A stretch of 64,000 nucleotides of DNA from Solicoccozyma terricola. Taxonomy: Eukaryota; Basidiomycota; Tremellomycetes; Filobasidiales; Piskurozymaceae. Shown in pieces: positions 21,724-33,093 of this stretch. The notes under the pieces were generated by a model. It saw only the letters and a list, made by a program, of their open reading frames with translations. It was not told the origin of the DNA and did not search any database. Location of the stretch: contig BCLD01000002.1 of NCBI GenBank assembly GCA_001600875.1, positions 217,164 to 281,163 on the forward strand, given 5' to 3'. Within the stretch, counting starts at the first letter, position 1. The number at the start of each line of letters is the position of its first letter. The position numbers were made by a program, and so were the translations under genes.

Positions 21724-21930
21724 TGTTGGAAGTGGCGAATACTGTGCTATGGTTGATGCTGAAGTATAGCATTGCAATGCATGGCAGTGCATGGCACTGC
21801 AGCATAGCAAAGGATGCAGTGGCAAAGATCTTTGTTCCAATGTTGAAAGAGTTATATGTAGGTCGGCCACTTCTGGTCAAGCTCGATGTACGACAGAAGG
21901 AGAAGGAGAAACAGCCANTTATTTACAACA
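21724..21930 (+). repeat. Copia 3' LTR, family A
   Basis: A 207-base LTR, TGTTGGAAGTGGCG...TTTACAACA, directly after the polypurine tract GAGGGGGAG and the pol stop codon. The defining copy of the family in this window. Confidence 0.9.
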
Positions 21931-23077
21931 CCGCTGAAGTCAGGGTGGTTATATGCCAACACGTTCGCCCACATGTGGAACGTTGCCGTTTCACTCGAGA
22001 AGTTGGGGGCAATATGTACTTAATAATGTTCGAAAAAGCGTTTGCGATTGTCTGGGCGAANTCGGAACGTGTTGGCTGCATCCAGGATTTTTTTCGAATC
22101 CGGTCGCCACGGATGGTTTGGGTCAGGCCCCGCAGGCCTCACAGCCTCTTGCGCTTCAAGCCAACACGCTTAGGCGNAATTCTTCGGTGATTTCCTCGGT
22201 GATTATCGAGTATTGAGGAGGTTCCTCGTTGATCCTTGACATTGGAAAAACTGGAATCAACAATAATATGTTTCAGTGGCAATACGAGATTCGATGATGG
22301 ATTTGGTATCGAACGGCTTGTTTAGGTGGATCNACCGAACTGTATGGATTGGGGTTGATATGGGCCTCCCTGCAAGACTCTCGTNGTATCTCTGGTTGTG
22401 CCCAGAACATCACAGGTGCTTCTTCCACATATCGTTACAGGGATCAGTCATGGCCTGTGCCTATGTCTGTTGATTCCCGCTTGCCGCGTACAACGCAAAA
22501 ACGGGCCTCGCCCCGATTGTCGACTAGGAGGCAAATCAGCTTCGTTGCAGAAGCTCTGTAGCCAAAATTAACATCGATGGAACGTACGGAATGTATCCGC
22601 NTACGAATTGTGAGCAAAGCTATAGGTTCTTCCTCCTGGTCACCTGTCCAGAACCGTAAGTTTCTCTTCCCAACACTGTCTAATACATCGAATTACCGCA
22701 AGTTTGGCAATTGCCTGTCAAATTCAGTAAGNTAAGCAAATACATGACCAATAGTTTTCACAATGCACATCGTGTATGATGATAGATCTCTGTTTGTCCA
22801 ATACATATTTGCATTCACCATACCCATCATTTAAGACTAATGGGCTCTGTTTGGAACAGAGTGCACCGCAGAGCTCAAAGGCACTCTTACAGGCATTTTT
22901 TCCAAGGAATTTCGCGCCATAACCACCCCCGCGGGTGGTACCCCCCAAAAAGAACAAACATTTTTTTATTATCGACCTCTTCTGACTGATGGCACATCTT
23001 CGTCATCTCCTCCCTTCTTTGAGCCTCTCAGAAGTCAGACCTAACAACGTCGTCTGTAGACAAATCTGATCCAGTCT
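21931..23077. other. No recognisable gene
   Basis: Frames are short and interrupted by single Ns. No motif seen on either strand. Confidence 0.45.
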
Positions 23078-24159
23078 TCACCAGGGATACCCGTTCATCG
23101 CCTGGACCAACCCTAACATCGCGTTGGTGTTCATCAGATTTTGGACCTCGTCNTTATTCCAGTTGTGCTGAATCTTGAACTTCAAGTCCTCCAAGATGTC
23201 AGATCTCCAAATGCGAAGTCGGTCCCACCAAATTGTCTTGAGCTCAGCGCGATGGGAAAAGGAGAGTTCGAACGGAAAGGGGGTGTCAGGTGTTGGAGGT
23301 TTAGTTCTTGGATCGACGACGATAAGAACTCGGTAGACTCGAGGAATCCGTGGACAGTTCTTGTTTCTCAAAGTCCAGCCGACGCGATCATTGACTGTCC
23401 CGTCACGACCACCCGTAAAAGAGAGGATGCCAAAGTCATCCACTGGACCGGATGATGCGTAGCCAACCCCGCCGAAGCCTACACTCCCCCCTGGGAATGC
23501 GACGGTGATATTGGGCTTGATCTCCCATTGGACTTGCCTTTGGCCAATCTGAAGTATAGCGACTTGTTCGCCATGAGGGTTGGCCTTGTGACAGATTGGA
23601 GATATCTTGATGGGACTGGTGGGATGAGCGCCTACTTGAAAGGGAAAGGTCGCTTTGCCTGATATCTCCAGGGAAATGAGTCACTCGTGACGGTTGTCTC
23701 AAATCAATCAGCAACAAACTCACGAATGCGAGCCGTATTATCTCTCTGTATCTCAATGTCCACCAATACGTGCGCTTTGCCGGTGCTGTAGCTGACGGCA
23801 GCTATCCCAACCTTGATAGNAAAAGGCTCGGTGTTCTCTGAGGTAGCCGCCTCAGGTCCAACAAAGGCTGCGGGTGGTTCATCATGACCGAGAGGATCGT
23901 GCCGGGCTGTATGAAGAATAGGAGCAGGGCTGATGATTAGCAAAGATNGGCCGTGGCACCTGCTTACTCCAAAGGCATACGTTGAGGATCGGGCGTGCCA
24001 CCTAGATTCGTGGCAATGCGGGCCTCAGTGGGAGATGCGCCGGAAGCGCTAGTAGGTGCTGGGACTTGAGTTGTAAAGGAGAGCGATTCAGNACGGTTCA
24101 GACATGTGAGCTTGTGATATGGATGGTAACTCGCCAGTTGTAGTTGGCATTGATGTCAT
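23078..24159 (-). CDS. Uncharacterised multi-exon protein
   Basis: Three blocks on the minus strand fit together across plausible introns: from the ATG at 24159 through TQVPAPTSASGASPTEA to about 23975; PAPILHTARHDPLGHDEPP... to DIEIQRDNTARIR (about 23936-23725); then, after a GTGAGT...TATCAG intron, GKATFPFQVGAHPTSPIKIS through FGILSFTGGRDGTVNDRVGW and VYRVLIVVDPRTKPPTPDTP to the stop at 23078. Composition, intron borders and long reading frames support a real gene; the N at 24092 falls where the first block changes frame. No family recognised. It is Pro/Thr rich at the N-terminus and beta-rich in its C-terminal half. Confidence 0.6.
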
Positions 24160-24511
24160 AGGGGAGGTTTGATTCGAGTTTGACTTTCCTGCCTGTTTCA
24201 CTTTTCCAGAGTTGAGTAGGTTTACCCACAGGAGGCCTTTCCTTGGGTTAGAGCAGTATCTCGCTGCGGTCTTTTTANTAGTTTCCNGCCAGCTTGTCTT
24301 CGTGCAAACTAAGGCGGATGCTAGTCCGCAACAGACGGCGGGAAACAACTAATTCGTCGCTCCCGACGGAGCCGCAGATTGACGCGCGGTAACAAGCAAA
24401 GCTTTTAGCGCGGATANCTTGTGCCTGCATCCTCAACCCACTGCACAACTGGCCGAAACCAGCTGCCCCATCGAACCAATTCGAATTTCAGACTGATCCC
24501 GGGCAAATGTG

Positions 24512-24551
24512 CAAAAAAAAAATAACAAAACAAAAAAAAAAGAAAAAACCA
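24512..24551 (+). repeat. A-rich low-complexity tract
   Basis: About 40 bases of A runs broken by single C, T or G. Confidence 0.8.
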
Positions 24552-24670
24552 ACCCCCGAACACCCCTGGCTTATACGATGACTCTGATTGTGTGCTGGGA
24601 TCCGTTTGATTTTACATCCTGTAGCTTTTTCCGACTCATTCAAGCACATCAATACATCTTCAAGTCGAGA

Positions 24671-24685
24671 CCTAACCCTAACCCT
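24671..24685 (-). repeat. Short telomeric motif
   Basis: CCTAACCCTAACCCT, two and a half telomere units, embedded in anonymous sequence. Confidence 0.6.
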
Positions 24686-25332
24686 GATGNTGTTGAAGAG
24701 AAAAGAGCNCAGGTGGTGGGGAGCTGCCTAGAGAACGCGGNGAGATAATCCACGTGGCCATGACACTCACGTGAAGAGCTGACCAAAACGTCTCTCAAAA
24801 AGACAGGTGGAAAGTTGAATTTGAATCAAATCCGGAAACAATTTATGTGACATGCAGCTGTATGTCTCGGACCCGTCTGGAAACATATCGCCCAGGAACA
24901 TGGAAGCAAGTGGCCGCTTGTGGGAACTGGCAGATGGATGCGGATCAGGAGGGTCTTGAAATAGATNGATTTGAACAGACTTTGCCTCGTGTGCCCTGTG
25001 GTCACCTCTGCCACCATNTCCACAGGACTATAGCACCTACGCAAACAACCCGGCGCTACCGGAATGCGGAAGGATACCCTGGGCAGTGTCGGGTTCAGAT
25101 ACATCTGCGAGTGCAATACCTTGTGACCTGTTATCCCATGGTACGAGGCCCAGTGGAAGTTCAGTCACTTTGCCAGTTCCTTTCGCTGCCATTGCTCCAA
25201 ATCAACGTCAACTTATCAGCTCTTTGACGTAAGCGACGACGGATGCCAGACTCACCTTCCATGTCGGGCCGATCGAGGAAATCGACTATCTCGTTTTGAG
25301 AAACAAACTTAGTGGGCCAGGATGGGGAAGCA

Positions 25333-25532
25333 TGTTGGAAGTGGCGAATACTGTGCTATGGTTGTTGCCAAAGTACAGCATTGCAATGCAGGGCAGTGCA
25401 TGGCACCGCAGCATAGCAAAGGATGCAGGTGGCAAAGATCTTCGTTTCCATGTTGTAAGAGTAGTATATGGGTCGGCCACTCCTGGTCAAGCTCAATGTA
25501 CGAAAGAGCGAGAACAGTTTTTTTTNATAACA
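25333..25532 (+). repeat. Solo copia LTR, family A
   Basis: Full-length match to 21724-21930, from TGTTGGAAGTGGCG to ATAACA, without adjacent coding sequence. No target-site duplication is visible (AAGCA before, AACAG after). Confidence 0.85.
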
Positions 25533-25686
25533 AACAGTACTCCAACGACGGTGCTGGGCACATCTTCAAACTTTTTGAGGGATCAATAAATCTTTTAATA
25601 TACAGGTTTGAAAACTGCAGAGAGGGGATTGACGCTTAGTTCGAGAGTGGCTTGGTCACCCTTAACATGGGAGTTTGAAGGAAGAG

Positions 25687-26912
25687 TCACTCGTCTCCGT
25701 GGACCTCCAACGCGACCTCTTCGACTTCGCCGTCTTCTAGTTCCAACCTGTAAGTCCATTCATGATCGTCNTTCTCCGCCTTTCTTACCATTGACGGCAT
25801 CAGTACAGGAACATCGTCAGACAAGTCGGCCTCCAGTCGGTTTCCATTCCCGTCTCGTTTGATCCATCGCTTCTTCCAGTCGAATTTGACCTTCCTATAG
25901 TGGACGAGGAATATACTTTCGCCTGGATAGGACCCAGAGCCAACAGCCACCACGCCTTCCTTGGCCTCAGCGGCGAAGCCAGGGTTGAGGCCCGGGACGG
26001 GCACTCCGGTCGCCGCTAAGATCATCTGGGACACGGGGATGGACCCGTTGAACTTCATCGCCTTGAAGCTTACATAGTATTTCTGGACGACGACGTCCTT
26101 GAGCGAAGTGATGCCAGTCACTAGATAGAGCTCCCCACTCCCTTGAGCGGCCTCGATGAAGCGGTACAATGTGCCTCTGCTGGTCTTGCCTTCGGCCTGC
26201 TCTTTGGCAGCCCGGGCAACTATCTGATCGAGAACTTTTGACGGTCGCGAGAGCTTCTTCACGTTCTCTNGGGGAGTCGCCACNTGGACAACGCTGGTGT
26301 CGGCTCGATCTCGCCTAACGTCCACGAATTGGTTCAGCTTTAGGCCTCCGTGACTATCGTGGAGACAAGCGTAGTACCTCGAGACGTCGTTCTGCGATTT
26401 TGGGCCGAGGATNTCGCCACTTTCGAGGGGATGGCAATCGAAGATATTTGCGGTCGGATTCGACCTATTCTTCACGAGACTTCCGAGCTGAATCGCTCCC
26501 ATGTCTTTGAAGCTGATTTTGGTTACATCTCGGGTTTGCTCAATGTCGCTGAACTCGACNNNNNNNNNNNNNNNNNNNNNNNNNNNNNNNNNNNNNNNNN
26601 NNNNNNNNNNNNNNNNNNNNNNNNNNNNNNNNNNNNNNNNNNNNNNNNNNNNNNNNNNNNNNNNNNNNNNNNNNNNNNNACATCAAGTTCTGGAGACGGC
26701 CAGACATCCTGGGCCACATCTCGGGTTTGCTCAATGTCGCTGAACTGGACCAGATGAGAGACGGGTTCCGGCGGTCCCTTGATGATATTTAAATCGCCTG
26801 AAAGCCCCTTGAGGATATTATACCCCACGGAATAAGATTGGGGTTCTGGAGGAATGTTCTGAGATTCAGGATCATCAAGAGTGCGATCGGTATCGAGCAA
26901 GGTATCGAGCAA
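25687..26912 (-). CDS. Uncharacterised protein, gene spans an N gap
   Basis: The minus strand is open from the N run at 26559 to the stop at 25687 (271 codons from the ATG at 26502). It contains VARAAKEQAEGKTSRGTLYR, ELYLVTGITSLKDVVVQKYY, MILAATGVPVPGLNPGF and FLVHYRKVKFDWKKRW, and a very acidic C-terminus. Beyond the gap the same strand reads PPEPVSHLVQFSDIEQTRDV, which overlaps in meaning with FSDIEQTRDV just before the gap. So the gap sits in the coding region and may be partly or wholly artificial. A relic of a paralogue lies at 1740-1935. Family not recognised; the beta-rich LYLVTG-type core looks globular and cytosolic, with no signal peptide or membrane segment. Confidence 0.65.
26560..26679. 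other. Assembly gap (120 N)
   Basis: Flanked by nearly the same 32 bases on both sides (CATCTCGGGTTTGCTCAATG and continuation, at 26528-26559 and 26717-26750, one mismatch). Confidence 0.97.
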
Positions 26913-26987
26913 GGAGAGAGCATGTGAAGGAGGATCTGTTCAGCCGATATCAGGCTCGATCAGTGACTTTTTGGTTCGATATCAGGG

Positions 26988-28532
26988 TCAGTTCACCCAA
27001 GGAACCTCACGTTGACCACTCTCGTCGCTTCTCTCCTCGTCAACCAGCTGAACCGCAACTTTTTGAGGTGTTGGATGGCTCATATCGAGCTGGTGATCTA
27101 GACTCGATGAGCCTTTGACCAGAACCGCGGACCAGAAAGCGTGAGCGACCTCCGGGTGGATAATATCATTGTGCGCGCCGGAGAAAGGTTCCATATTGCA
27201 AATGTACTTGCTACAATCCAAGTTGTATACTTTCGCAGATTTAAACGGGTATGCTGTAGTCGTATCCACCATCAGCAGATTGTGGGTGACTCCGTTTGCC
27301 AAACCTTGAATCCCAAAGGCCCCGACTCCTCCATATCGGGGGAACGTATCTCCCGGCTTTCTTGCAGCAAAGACATCATTCCCTCTGGTCGCATGACTTA
27401 TCTCCACCGCAATGGGAAAGTACCTGACGACGGCCTCGTCGTGGCTCGACTGAGTGGTGACAACACAACCTTGCACCAAGTCATCCTTGAAGATCCGGTG
27501 GAAGTGCCCCTCGGGGCCGGTTTCCGTGTAGACGTGATCGGCGTAGGCCCATAGAGAGAGCGCTCCTTGAGCAAGGAACAGGGAGTGAACTTTGCAGGAA
27601 CTGGTGCTTCTGGGCGGGCCAACGATAGCGGCGGAGACGACAATACACCCAAAGCTATGACCCATAAGGTGAAAATGATTTGCGGTAACGGTGCCTTGAA
27701 GCTCCTTGAGCAGCGAATGGCATCCCCCTTCTCCAACGACCTTTGCCCTGGCCTTCATCTGCCAGAATGACAGCTGGCGAAGGGGTGTGAGCAAGATTTC
27801 GCCAATTTTGTCAAAGATACTAGGAGTACCAGGATCAGGACCTGGCGCGGCGGTAACCGAAGCCACAACGGCCGGCGACGTCGGTGCATTGTGTACCAAC
27901 ATCTGGGGATCGAAGACTGGGTGATCCGCACCGGGTTGGTCATGTGGACTCTCAGCTTCAAGCCCAGATTCGTGGTACAAGGTCTTGTAAGCATGCAACA
28001 CGTTGGCTGGCAAGGCTGACGAGGTCTCCGTCCTTTGCGCATGCTCGAGGATGATTCGAAGAGCAACCCTTGCAGCATCGGAGTTTGAGATGGCGGCCGC
28101 GTACTTTTTGACCTGATGATTTACTTGGTCTTCCGGCTGGGTCGCAAGTGGGGGCGGCACCGGTTTCGTTGGATCGTCCGGCAAGTACTCGTTCCTATCC
28201 CACATCTGGCTCGGCCAGTAGATGCAGACGATCAGCGGCTTGAAGCCCTGTGGTCTACCGTGTACCAACCCAACGTCGGCCGACACCGCTGGATCATGCA
28301 TGCCCAGTATCCACCTATCGTACCGTTCCTTGGCATGGGCTTCGTCGAACGTCCAGCCGTGGCTAAGGATGAAGACGTCGGTGTAGGGCTTGTCAGCCGC
28401 CTGCAAGGCGTCTATGACGGACTTGCTCGGCTTGTTCCCGGACTCTAAGCGTTCGGTACCATCTTCGTTGAAAGGGAGGAGGTAGTAGTACAGTGGGTCG
28501 GGACTGTTCCAAGGTACGGGATATGTCGGCAT
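26988..28532 (-). CDS. Alpha/beta-hydrolase fold protein
   Basis: A single uninterrupted frame of about 514 residues from the ATG at 28532; the frame is open further upstream, but MPTYPVPWNSPDP begins the conserved part. Early on it has VFILSHGWTFDEAHAKERYD and PLIVCIYWPSQMWDR, the oxyanion-hole HGW and following strand of the hydrolase family that includes bacterial SHGWNN-type proteins. The nucleophile elbow is HLMGHSFGCIVVSAA (GHSFG), and a candidate catalytic His is in FSGAHNDIIHPEVAHAFW near the C-terminus. A serine hydrolase acting on an unknown ester or lipid is the likely activity. No signal peptide. Neighbours on the same strand (25.7 and 23.1 kb) are unknown genes. Confidence 0.82.
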   Translation of the reverse strand: MPTYPVPWNSPDPLYYYLLPFNEDGTERLESGNKPSKSVIDALQAADKPYTDVFILSHGWTFDEAHAKERYDRWILGMHDPAVSADVGLVHGRPQGFKPLIVCIYWPSQMWDRNEYLPDDPTKPVPPPLATQPEDQVNHQVKKYAAAISNSDAARVALRIILEHAQRTETSSALPANVLHAYKTLYHESGLEAESPHDQPGADHPVFDPQMLVHNAPTSPAVVASVTAAPGPDPGTPSIFDKIGEILLTPLRQLSFWQMKARAKVVGEGGCHSLLKELQGTVTANHFHLMGHSFGCIVVSAAIVGPPRSTSSCKVHSLFLAQGALSLWAYADHVYTETGPEGHFHRIFKDDLVQGCVVTTQSSHDEAVVRYFPIAVEISHATRGNDVFAARKPGDTFPRYGGVGAFGIQGLANGVTHNLLMVDTTTAYPFKSAKVYNLDCSKYICNMEPFSGAHNDIIHPEVAHAFWSAVLVKGSSSLDHQLDMSHPTPQKVAVQLVDEERSDESGQREVPWVN

Positions 28533-29033
28533 GGTCGTGCGTTGATGCGGTGGGGAGAGCAGGGTTACTGGACGATTGCACGGACTGACCAAAAGGACTA
28601 ACCAAACGGTAGACGGGTCTTGCCTGCCCGACGCTCCATAATATATAGAACCAGGTCGAACACAGAGGGCATACAGAACGTGTGGAGTTCTGGATGGCCG
28701 CCAATACGGGAATCGCGGGGGCTGAGAAAAGCCACGAAATCGAATATGATTGCATGGAATTAGCCGCATCAGGGGCGACATTCGCATGTGGTACCTTCGT
28801 CGGTCCTTGGGTTGCATTCTGGAAGCCAAAATCGGGCGGCGCCTCTGGGTTCAGGGTGGAGCGAGGTACACGTGTGATCCTGTAGAAGCGCGCTTCTTGC
28901 ATCCTCAACGCGTCACGTAACCGTTATCATCTCTCCGCCATCTCTAAGCCGCCCACCAGCGCCTGGGCTCTTTATCTTCAACATCATGATAGTTGCTGAG
29001 ACCGAGTCCCAGGTAGGTTCTCTTGTCACTATA

Positions 29034-29150
29034 ACAATAGGCAACAGGACTCAAGATGGCAAGCAGGTTGGAGACAGGAAGGTCTCAAGAACTGGTCTCA
29101 AACATAGGGAGGTGAGACGGGGAAACAATGGATCACAGTGCATATCTCTT
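29034..29150 (+). repeat. Copia LTR family B, internal fragment
   Basis: CAATAGGCAACAGGACTCAA through GAAACAATGGATCACAGTGCAT matches the 34338-34658 LTR. Both ends are missing. Confidence 0.75.
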
Positions 29151-31254
29151 AATTTCTCCCCACAGCTTGACCAAGGTTATAACCACATGAGGGACGACGA
29201 CCCGAGGACATCCACGACGATTATATCAGGAAGTTCACGGTGTCTTCGCAGTCCTTTGGTGACTTTCACCATGAGTTTGAGGTGACTGTCCGGAGGGGCG
29301 ATAACTGCATTTGGCGGTTTCCCCTGATTTGACTGAATGTATTCGGTAGGTACTTTGCCATTGCACCGTCTCCCGGCGATGATCTGCTGCCCTTCGTAGC
29401 CGGCGGAGTAGAAATCGCCCCCGTGCTGGGACAGCTGCACCACACTGGATCTCACCACATTCCGCCCGTCCTGGAGTATCGGATTTGAGGAGCTGGACCT
29501 CCACAATATCAAGAGTACGATCAGATGGCAAAGTCAAGCAAGCTCTCTCCGAACCATATTTGGTCCCTCAAGCTGCTTTCTTCCAGCTAAGGCCTTCCCC
29601 CCTCCTTGACCAGTCCCAGTCATTTGCTCTCCCCTTCCCCCTTCCCTCTGATGCGCTACTGCTGCCTTTCATTCTCTTCCCAGTCCACCAGCTCTGTCTC
29701 CAGCTTCTCAGGTGAATTTGTACAATCTCGTTGAGACGGTAGGCTGGGACTGGGATCAGACACTCTCTTGGGAACGACACAGTAGCTTCTTGTCCAGATG
29801 GAGGGAGAAAACGAAGGCGAGGGCTATCTTTCTTGGCAAGGGAGTGGTAAGCGGTCTGACCAAATACTGGATCATGAAACTGTCGCGCCGATGGAGATCG
29901 GAGATGGTGAACGAGGTGGAGTCCCTGCGTCCAGCGTCCACTGTCAGCTACAGATGTGTGAAAGGGCAGCCTCCCCTCCTCCAGTCGCGTTTTAGAGCAG
30001 GGAGCGGAAGTCGTCGGAAAATCGTGAATGTCATGAGCTCTGCGAGGGCTGACATCAGATTGAAATCATCAACAGTCCCAATCCTCAAGAAGTTTATTCC
30101 CGGTCAAGCAGAACAGACTCTGAACATGAGTGTTCCACAGGTTTTGGAAATGTAATTTGTCATCATTGTTTGGAGAGTATGAAGGGAATAGGGTAAGTTG
30201 ATTTTTGTTGAATATTAGCACTCTTCACGTGTCTGGGTTATCATGGCAATGTGAGTCCATCTCAAACTGCTTTACTCGCCTCGCCACCAAATGGGTTCGC
30301 TTCTCTTCAACATCAATCTAGTTGCTGAGGTAGAGATCCCAGATCCCGTTTCCATTCCTTTTAACAATTTTCTCGGTCAGGCTATTAAATGATTTAACTG
30401 TAATCTCGACGCCTCGATTGACGGATCACTGCTAGATATGCCGATACATGGCACTTCGAGCAGTTAGCTTTTGGGTGCAGGACTTGGTAAAAAGACCCGT
30501 GCTTGGCTAGAAGGCACCTGATGTGTTAGAAAGCGCGCTGCTGTAAATAACAGTTACTGTCTGTGAAAACAGCGCTAGATTTTGAACAATGTCATGAAAC
30601 TAAGACCGATCTGCAGGTGCTGTGGAGGACGCCCGCGCAAAAACAAACAAATCTCCTATCTACCCCTTCTATCAGCGCAAGATCGCTGTCAAACATCTCA
30701 GTGGGGAGCGGTCTCGCAGATTAATTGTTTCATACGTCGTCTGGGAGACTGCCTGATACTGAGGGCCGGCTTCTCTCGACCCAGTAGTGGACTTGAGCGA
30801 GAATATCACCAGCGATCCTCAAAAGTAGTTGGCTGTCGTCGCTCTGCTTCCAAGCAGACAGCAAGCAGCTCGTAGTCCACATGGTTTTCTGCTCCTGGCT
30901 GCGAGTCCCAGACGAAAACGCCTCGCAAACTGAAGACAGTTGGGGCGTCCTGGGAAACTTTGAAATTTGTTTCGTCGGAGAATAAAAACTAAACTGAGCA
31001 CTTTTTACTTGTCAAGTCATATAACCCAGCGATCATACTGGGGCCTTTGCATGAAACTCGCGCCCCACGCTTCATAACCCTTCATAACCGGTGCATGGTT
31101 CGTTTGGGTTGTTGGGAGGTGTCCAGTGAGAGGACAGTTAGAAGAGCAAACAAAGTACATAAGGAGAAGGGTTTGTTACCTGCGAAGACTTTCAACTCTG
31201 AACATTGAAGATGCAAAGCAGATAAATCAGATAGACCGATCGCCTCAGTTGTTT
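29151..31254. other. No recognisable gene
   Basis: About 2.1 kb. Short frames on both strands, none with a family motif. A block near 30305-30345 (CTTCAACATCA, TAGTTGCTGAG, GATCCCA) recurs from 28975 onward, just outside the LTR-B fragment. Confidence 0.45.
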
Positions 31255-31575
31255 TGTTGTTCGACAAAGGTTGTAGGCAGGTGAAAGTATTGGATATGGG
31301 TGCTTCTTCAATACAACGACAATCTCTAGCTCGCTTACCCTGACTATATAGGTGCAGGAGCGGCTTTAGAACAATAGAGAAATCGGTTACCCTTCTGCCT
31401 AAGTCAACAATAGTGTTGTTGACCTATAACAATGGAATGCACTTAGACCCATTGTTTCCCTGTCTCACTTCCTTATGTCTCACACTAGTCCTTGAGACAT
31501 TCGTGCTTCCAACCTTCTTTCCATCTTGAGTCCTGTTGCCTATTGTTCTATGACCGGATGCGTCTATATTCAACA
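31255..31575 (-). repeat. Copia 3' LTR, family B
   Basis: A 321-base LTR; the reverse complement runs TGTTGAATATAGACGC...GTCGAACAACA. On its inner side (higher coordinates) follow the polypurine tract and copia RNase H coding end, fixing it as a 3' LTR of a minus-strand element. Confidence 0.92.
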
Positions 31576-31690
31576 CTCCCCCTCGAGCTGGAGGTGGTCG
31601 TATCTTGAGCTGTATTGAATTTGATTCATGTCGGGGACCAGGTAGCGCCTTGGTGAAGATATCTGCTTGCTGCTGCTCCGCGCCTTTGGA
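31576..31690 (-). pseudogene. Copia RNase H extreme C-terminus (family B)
   Basis: Minus-strand translation gives EQQQADIFTKALPGPRH followed by the polypurine tract. Homology stops at about 31690, where a copy of a different gene family begins. Confidence 0.8.
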
Positions 31691-32105
31691 TACTTGACAA
31701 ACCTACCCACTCACTGATTCACAAGGTATTCAACGTATCTTGGAATTGAACCACCATACTGAACATTCGACACTGGGGACCGGAATTCGGAACCTTTGAG
31801 GAACCTCCTTCCAGCTGGTTAATGTCAGAACAACCAACTCTAATAGATGCAATTCGAGATTCCCTACGTCATCAATATGTGACAACTCCATCCAACACCA
31901 ACAGAAATGTCGACGGAGACGAAGATCGTATAATCTGGACTCAACGGGGAGAGATAATTGGCGGTTCCGTAAACCCCACTACGACCCCCACTACCACCTC
32001 CCTCCCTACCGCCAATACCAACGCTGACAACGCTACCACCATCAAATCAACCGCCAACGGCGACACCTTCCGACAGTGGCGTCATCAGCTTGGAGATCAT
32101 CAGTT
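31691..32105 (+). pseudogene. Partial copy A of the 61.6 kb gene family
   Basis: From GATACTTGACAAACC on, this stretch matches 49500-49900 closely and 48880-49030 more weakly. It holds an ATG at 31822 that opens SEQPTLIDAIRDSLRHQY followed by a Thr/Asn-rich linker, then ends at about 32105. The conserved C-terminal part seen at 49.9-50.3 and 61.7-62.7 kb is absent. It lies exactly between the RNase H tail and the gag remnant of a copia element. Confidence 0.65.
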
Positions 32106-32109
32106 CTAA

Positions 32110-32515
32110 CTCCTGCATCGAGTACTAATGATTTTGTATCTCAGGTGGTTTCCTGTTCCTGATAGAGGCTTTCTATCGGCCGCTTCAAGGTTGTATTGCT
32201 TTGTGACTTCAAGCCATGTCTTCCTGATCGGATCTGCCGATCGGAATTGAAGTCGCAGCATGGCAAGAGCCTTTGGCAGTGTTGCCAAGAATCGTTCAAT
32301 CCTTTCCGCCTCATCAATCTTGAGGCTGCCGTCCTTGCGCGCAGTAGAAGAGAGTTAAATCGTTCAAGATGTATCTCCATCTCCTCTGCCGAAGGATCGT
32401 CCTTGAGCCGGATGGTTGCCAAGGCATCCCTTACTTGTGCTTGCTCCTCATCGGTACAGAAGAAGCCCCGCTCCATCTGTTCGAAGAATGTTGTCGGCTT
32501 GGCGACCTGAAGAGA
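32110..32515 (-). pseudogene. Copia gag fragment
   Basis: Minus-strand pieces read DEEQAQVRDALATIRLKDDP, IHLERFNSLLL, then after a one-base frame change IDEAERIERFLATLPKALAM and TWLEVTKQYNLEAADR. This order (LERF...LL, then FLATLP, then TW..V...Y) is typical of a copia Gag. Probably part of the same broken element as 31255-31690. Confidence 0.65.
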
Positions 32516-33093
32516 GTTAGATAGGTATCTGTCCTACGAACCTTGGGAATCCAGCTGTTAGTCTCCTTGCCATCGTCGCCCTTCCGCATAGGTTTGTCCA
32601 GATTCGGGATCAGCTTCGGGTCCTTCCACAGCTTAGGTTTATCTGCAAGAAGGTTCCAGCTTTGCCAATTGTTTGATTCGACAGTGTTAACGCAGGCTTC
32701 GAAGCCCCCTGCCGTCTGCTTGCCACCTGGGCGCTCCCTCAGCGCGCCAGTGGCCAAACACACATCCCCTAGGGTGTCCTGCTGACCATCTTTGTGTGGG
32801 CCCGCACAGCAGCCAGAGGAGAAGGCTATCGTGGGTAGAGTGTCATGCTGTCGGTGAAAGTAGCCAAGGCTGGTCCGAACCATAGCCTCCATTTCCGTCG
32901 GTCCTTGATGACTGGCCAAGACGAGGTAGACTCGGACATTCTTGTGTTTATTGCCCAAGGGGGCGCTGTCGAGGTACTGATACAGGAAAGCGTCTTGGGC
33001 GTTCGGCTCTCCCTGGCTGTACTGGAACTGCACCGGCTCGACCTTGTCTCGGTTGGCTCTCATTCCGATGACGAAGTCCTCGGTGGCAAGCAT
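32516..33093 (-). pseudogene. Nucleoside-phosphorylase-like (PNP_UDP) domain fragment
   Basis: The open minus-strand frame from ATG 33093 contains DFVIGMRANRDK, NVRVYLVLASHQGPTEMEAM, LPTIAFSSGCCAGPHKDG, DTLGDVCLATGALRERPGGK and TAGGFEACVNTVE. The pattern of a Gly-rich SGCCAG turn followed by LGDV and a substrate-loop GK is that of the purine/uridine phosphorylase superfamily, common as the N-terminal domain of fungal NACHT proteins. It lacks the expected beginning and end of the domain: the start overlaps, antisense, an 83-base kinase exon, and the end passes into copia gag near 32515. On this strand it lies after the NACHT-WD40 piece, not before it. Confidence 0.6.

Larger units (their letters stand above)
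24160..25332. other. No recognisable gene
   Basis: Contains the A-rich tract and a telomeric motif. A 126-codon plus-strand frame at 24847-25227 has no family motif and four ambiguous bases lie nearby. Confidence 0.4.

Noticed and set aside
24847..25227. 126-codon plus-strand frame with Ns
   Set aside because: No motif, ambiguous bases, and an equally long frame on the other strand.
32431..32515. Continuation of the phosphorylase-like frame into the Gag region
   Set aside because: A possible intron would join the two in frame, but the downstream sequence has Gag-like order and a frameshift, so a chance join at a rearrangement is more likely.
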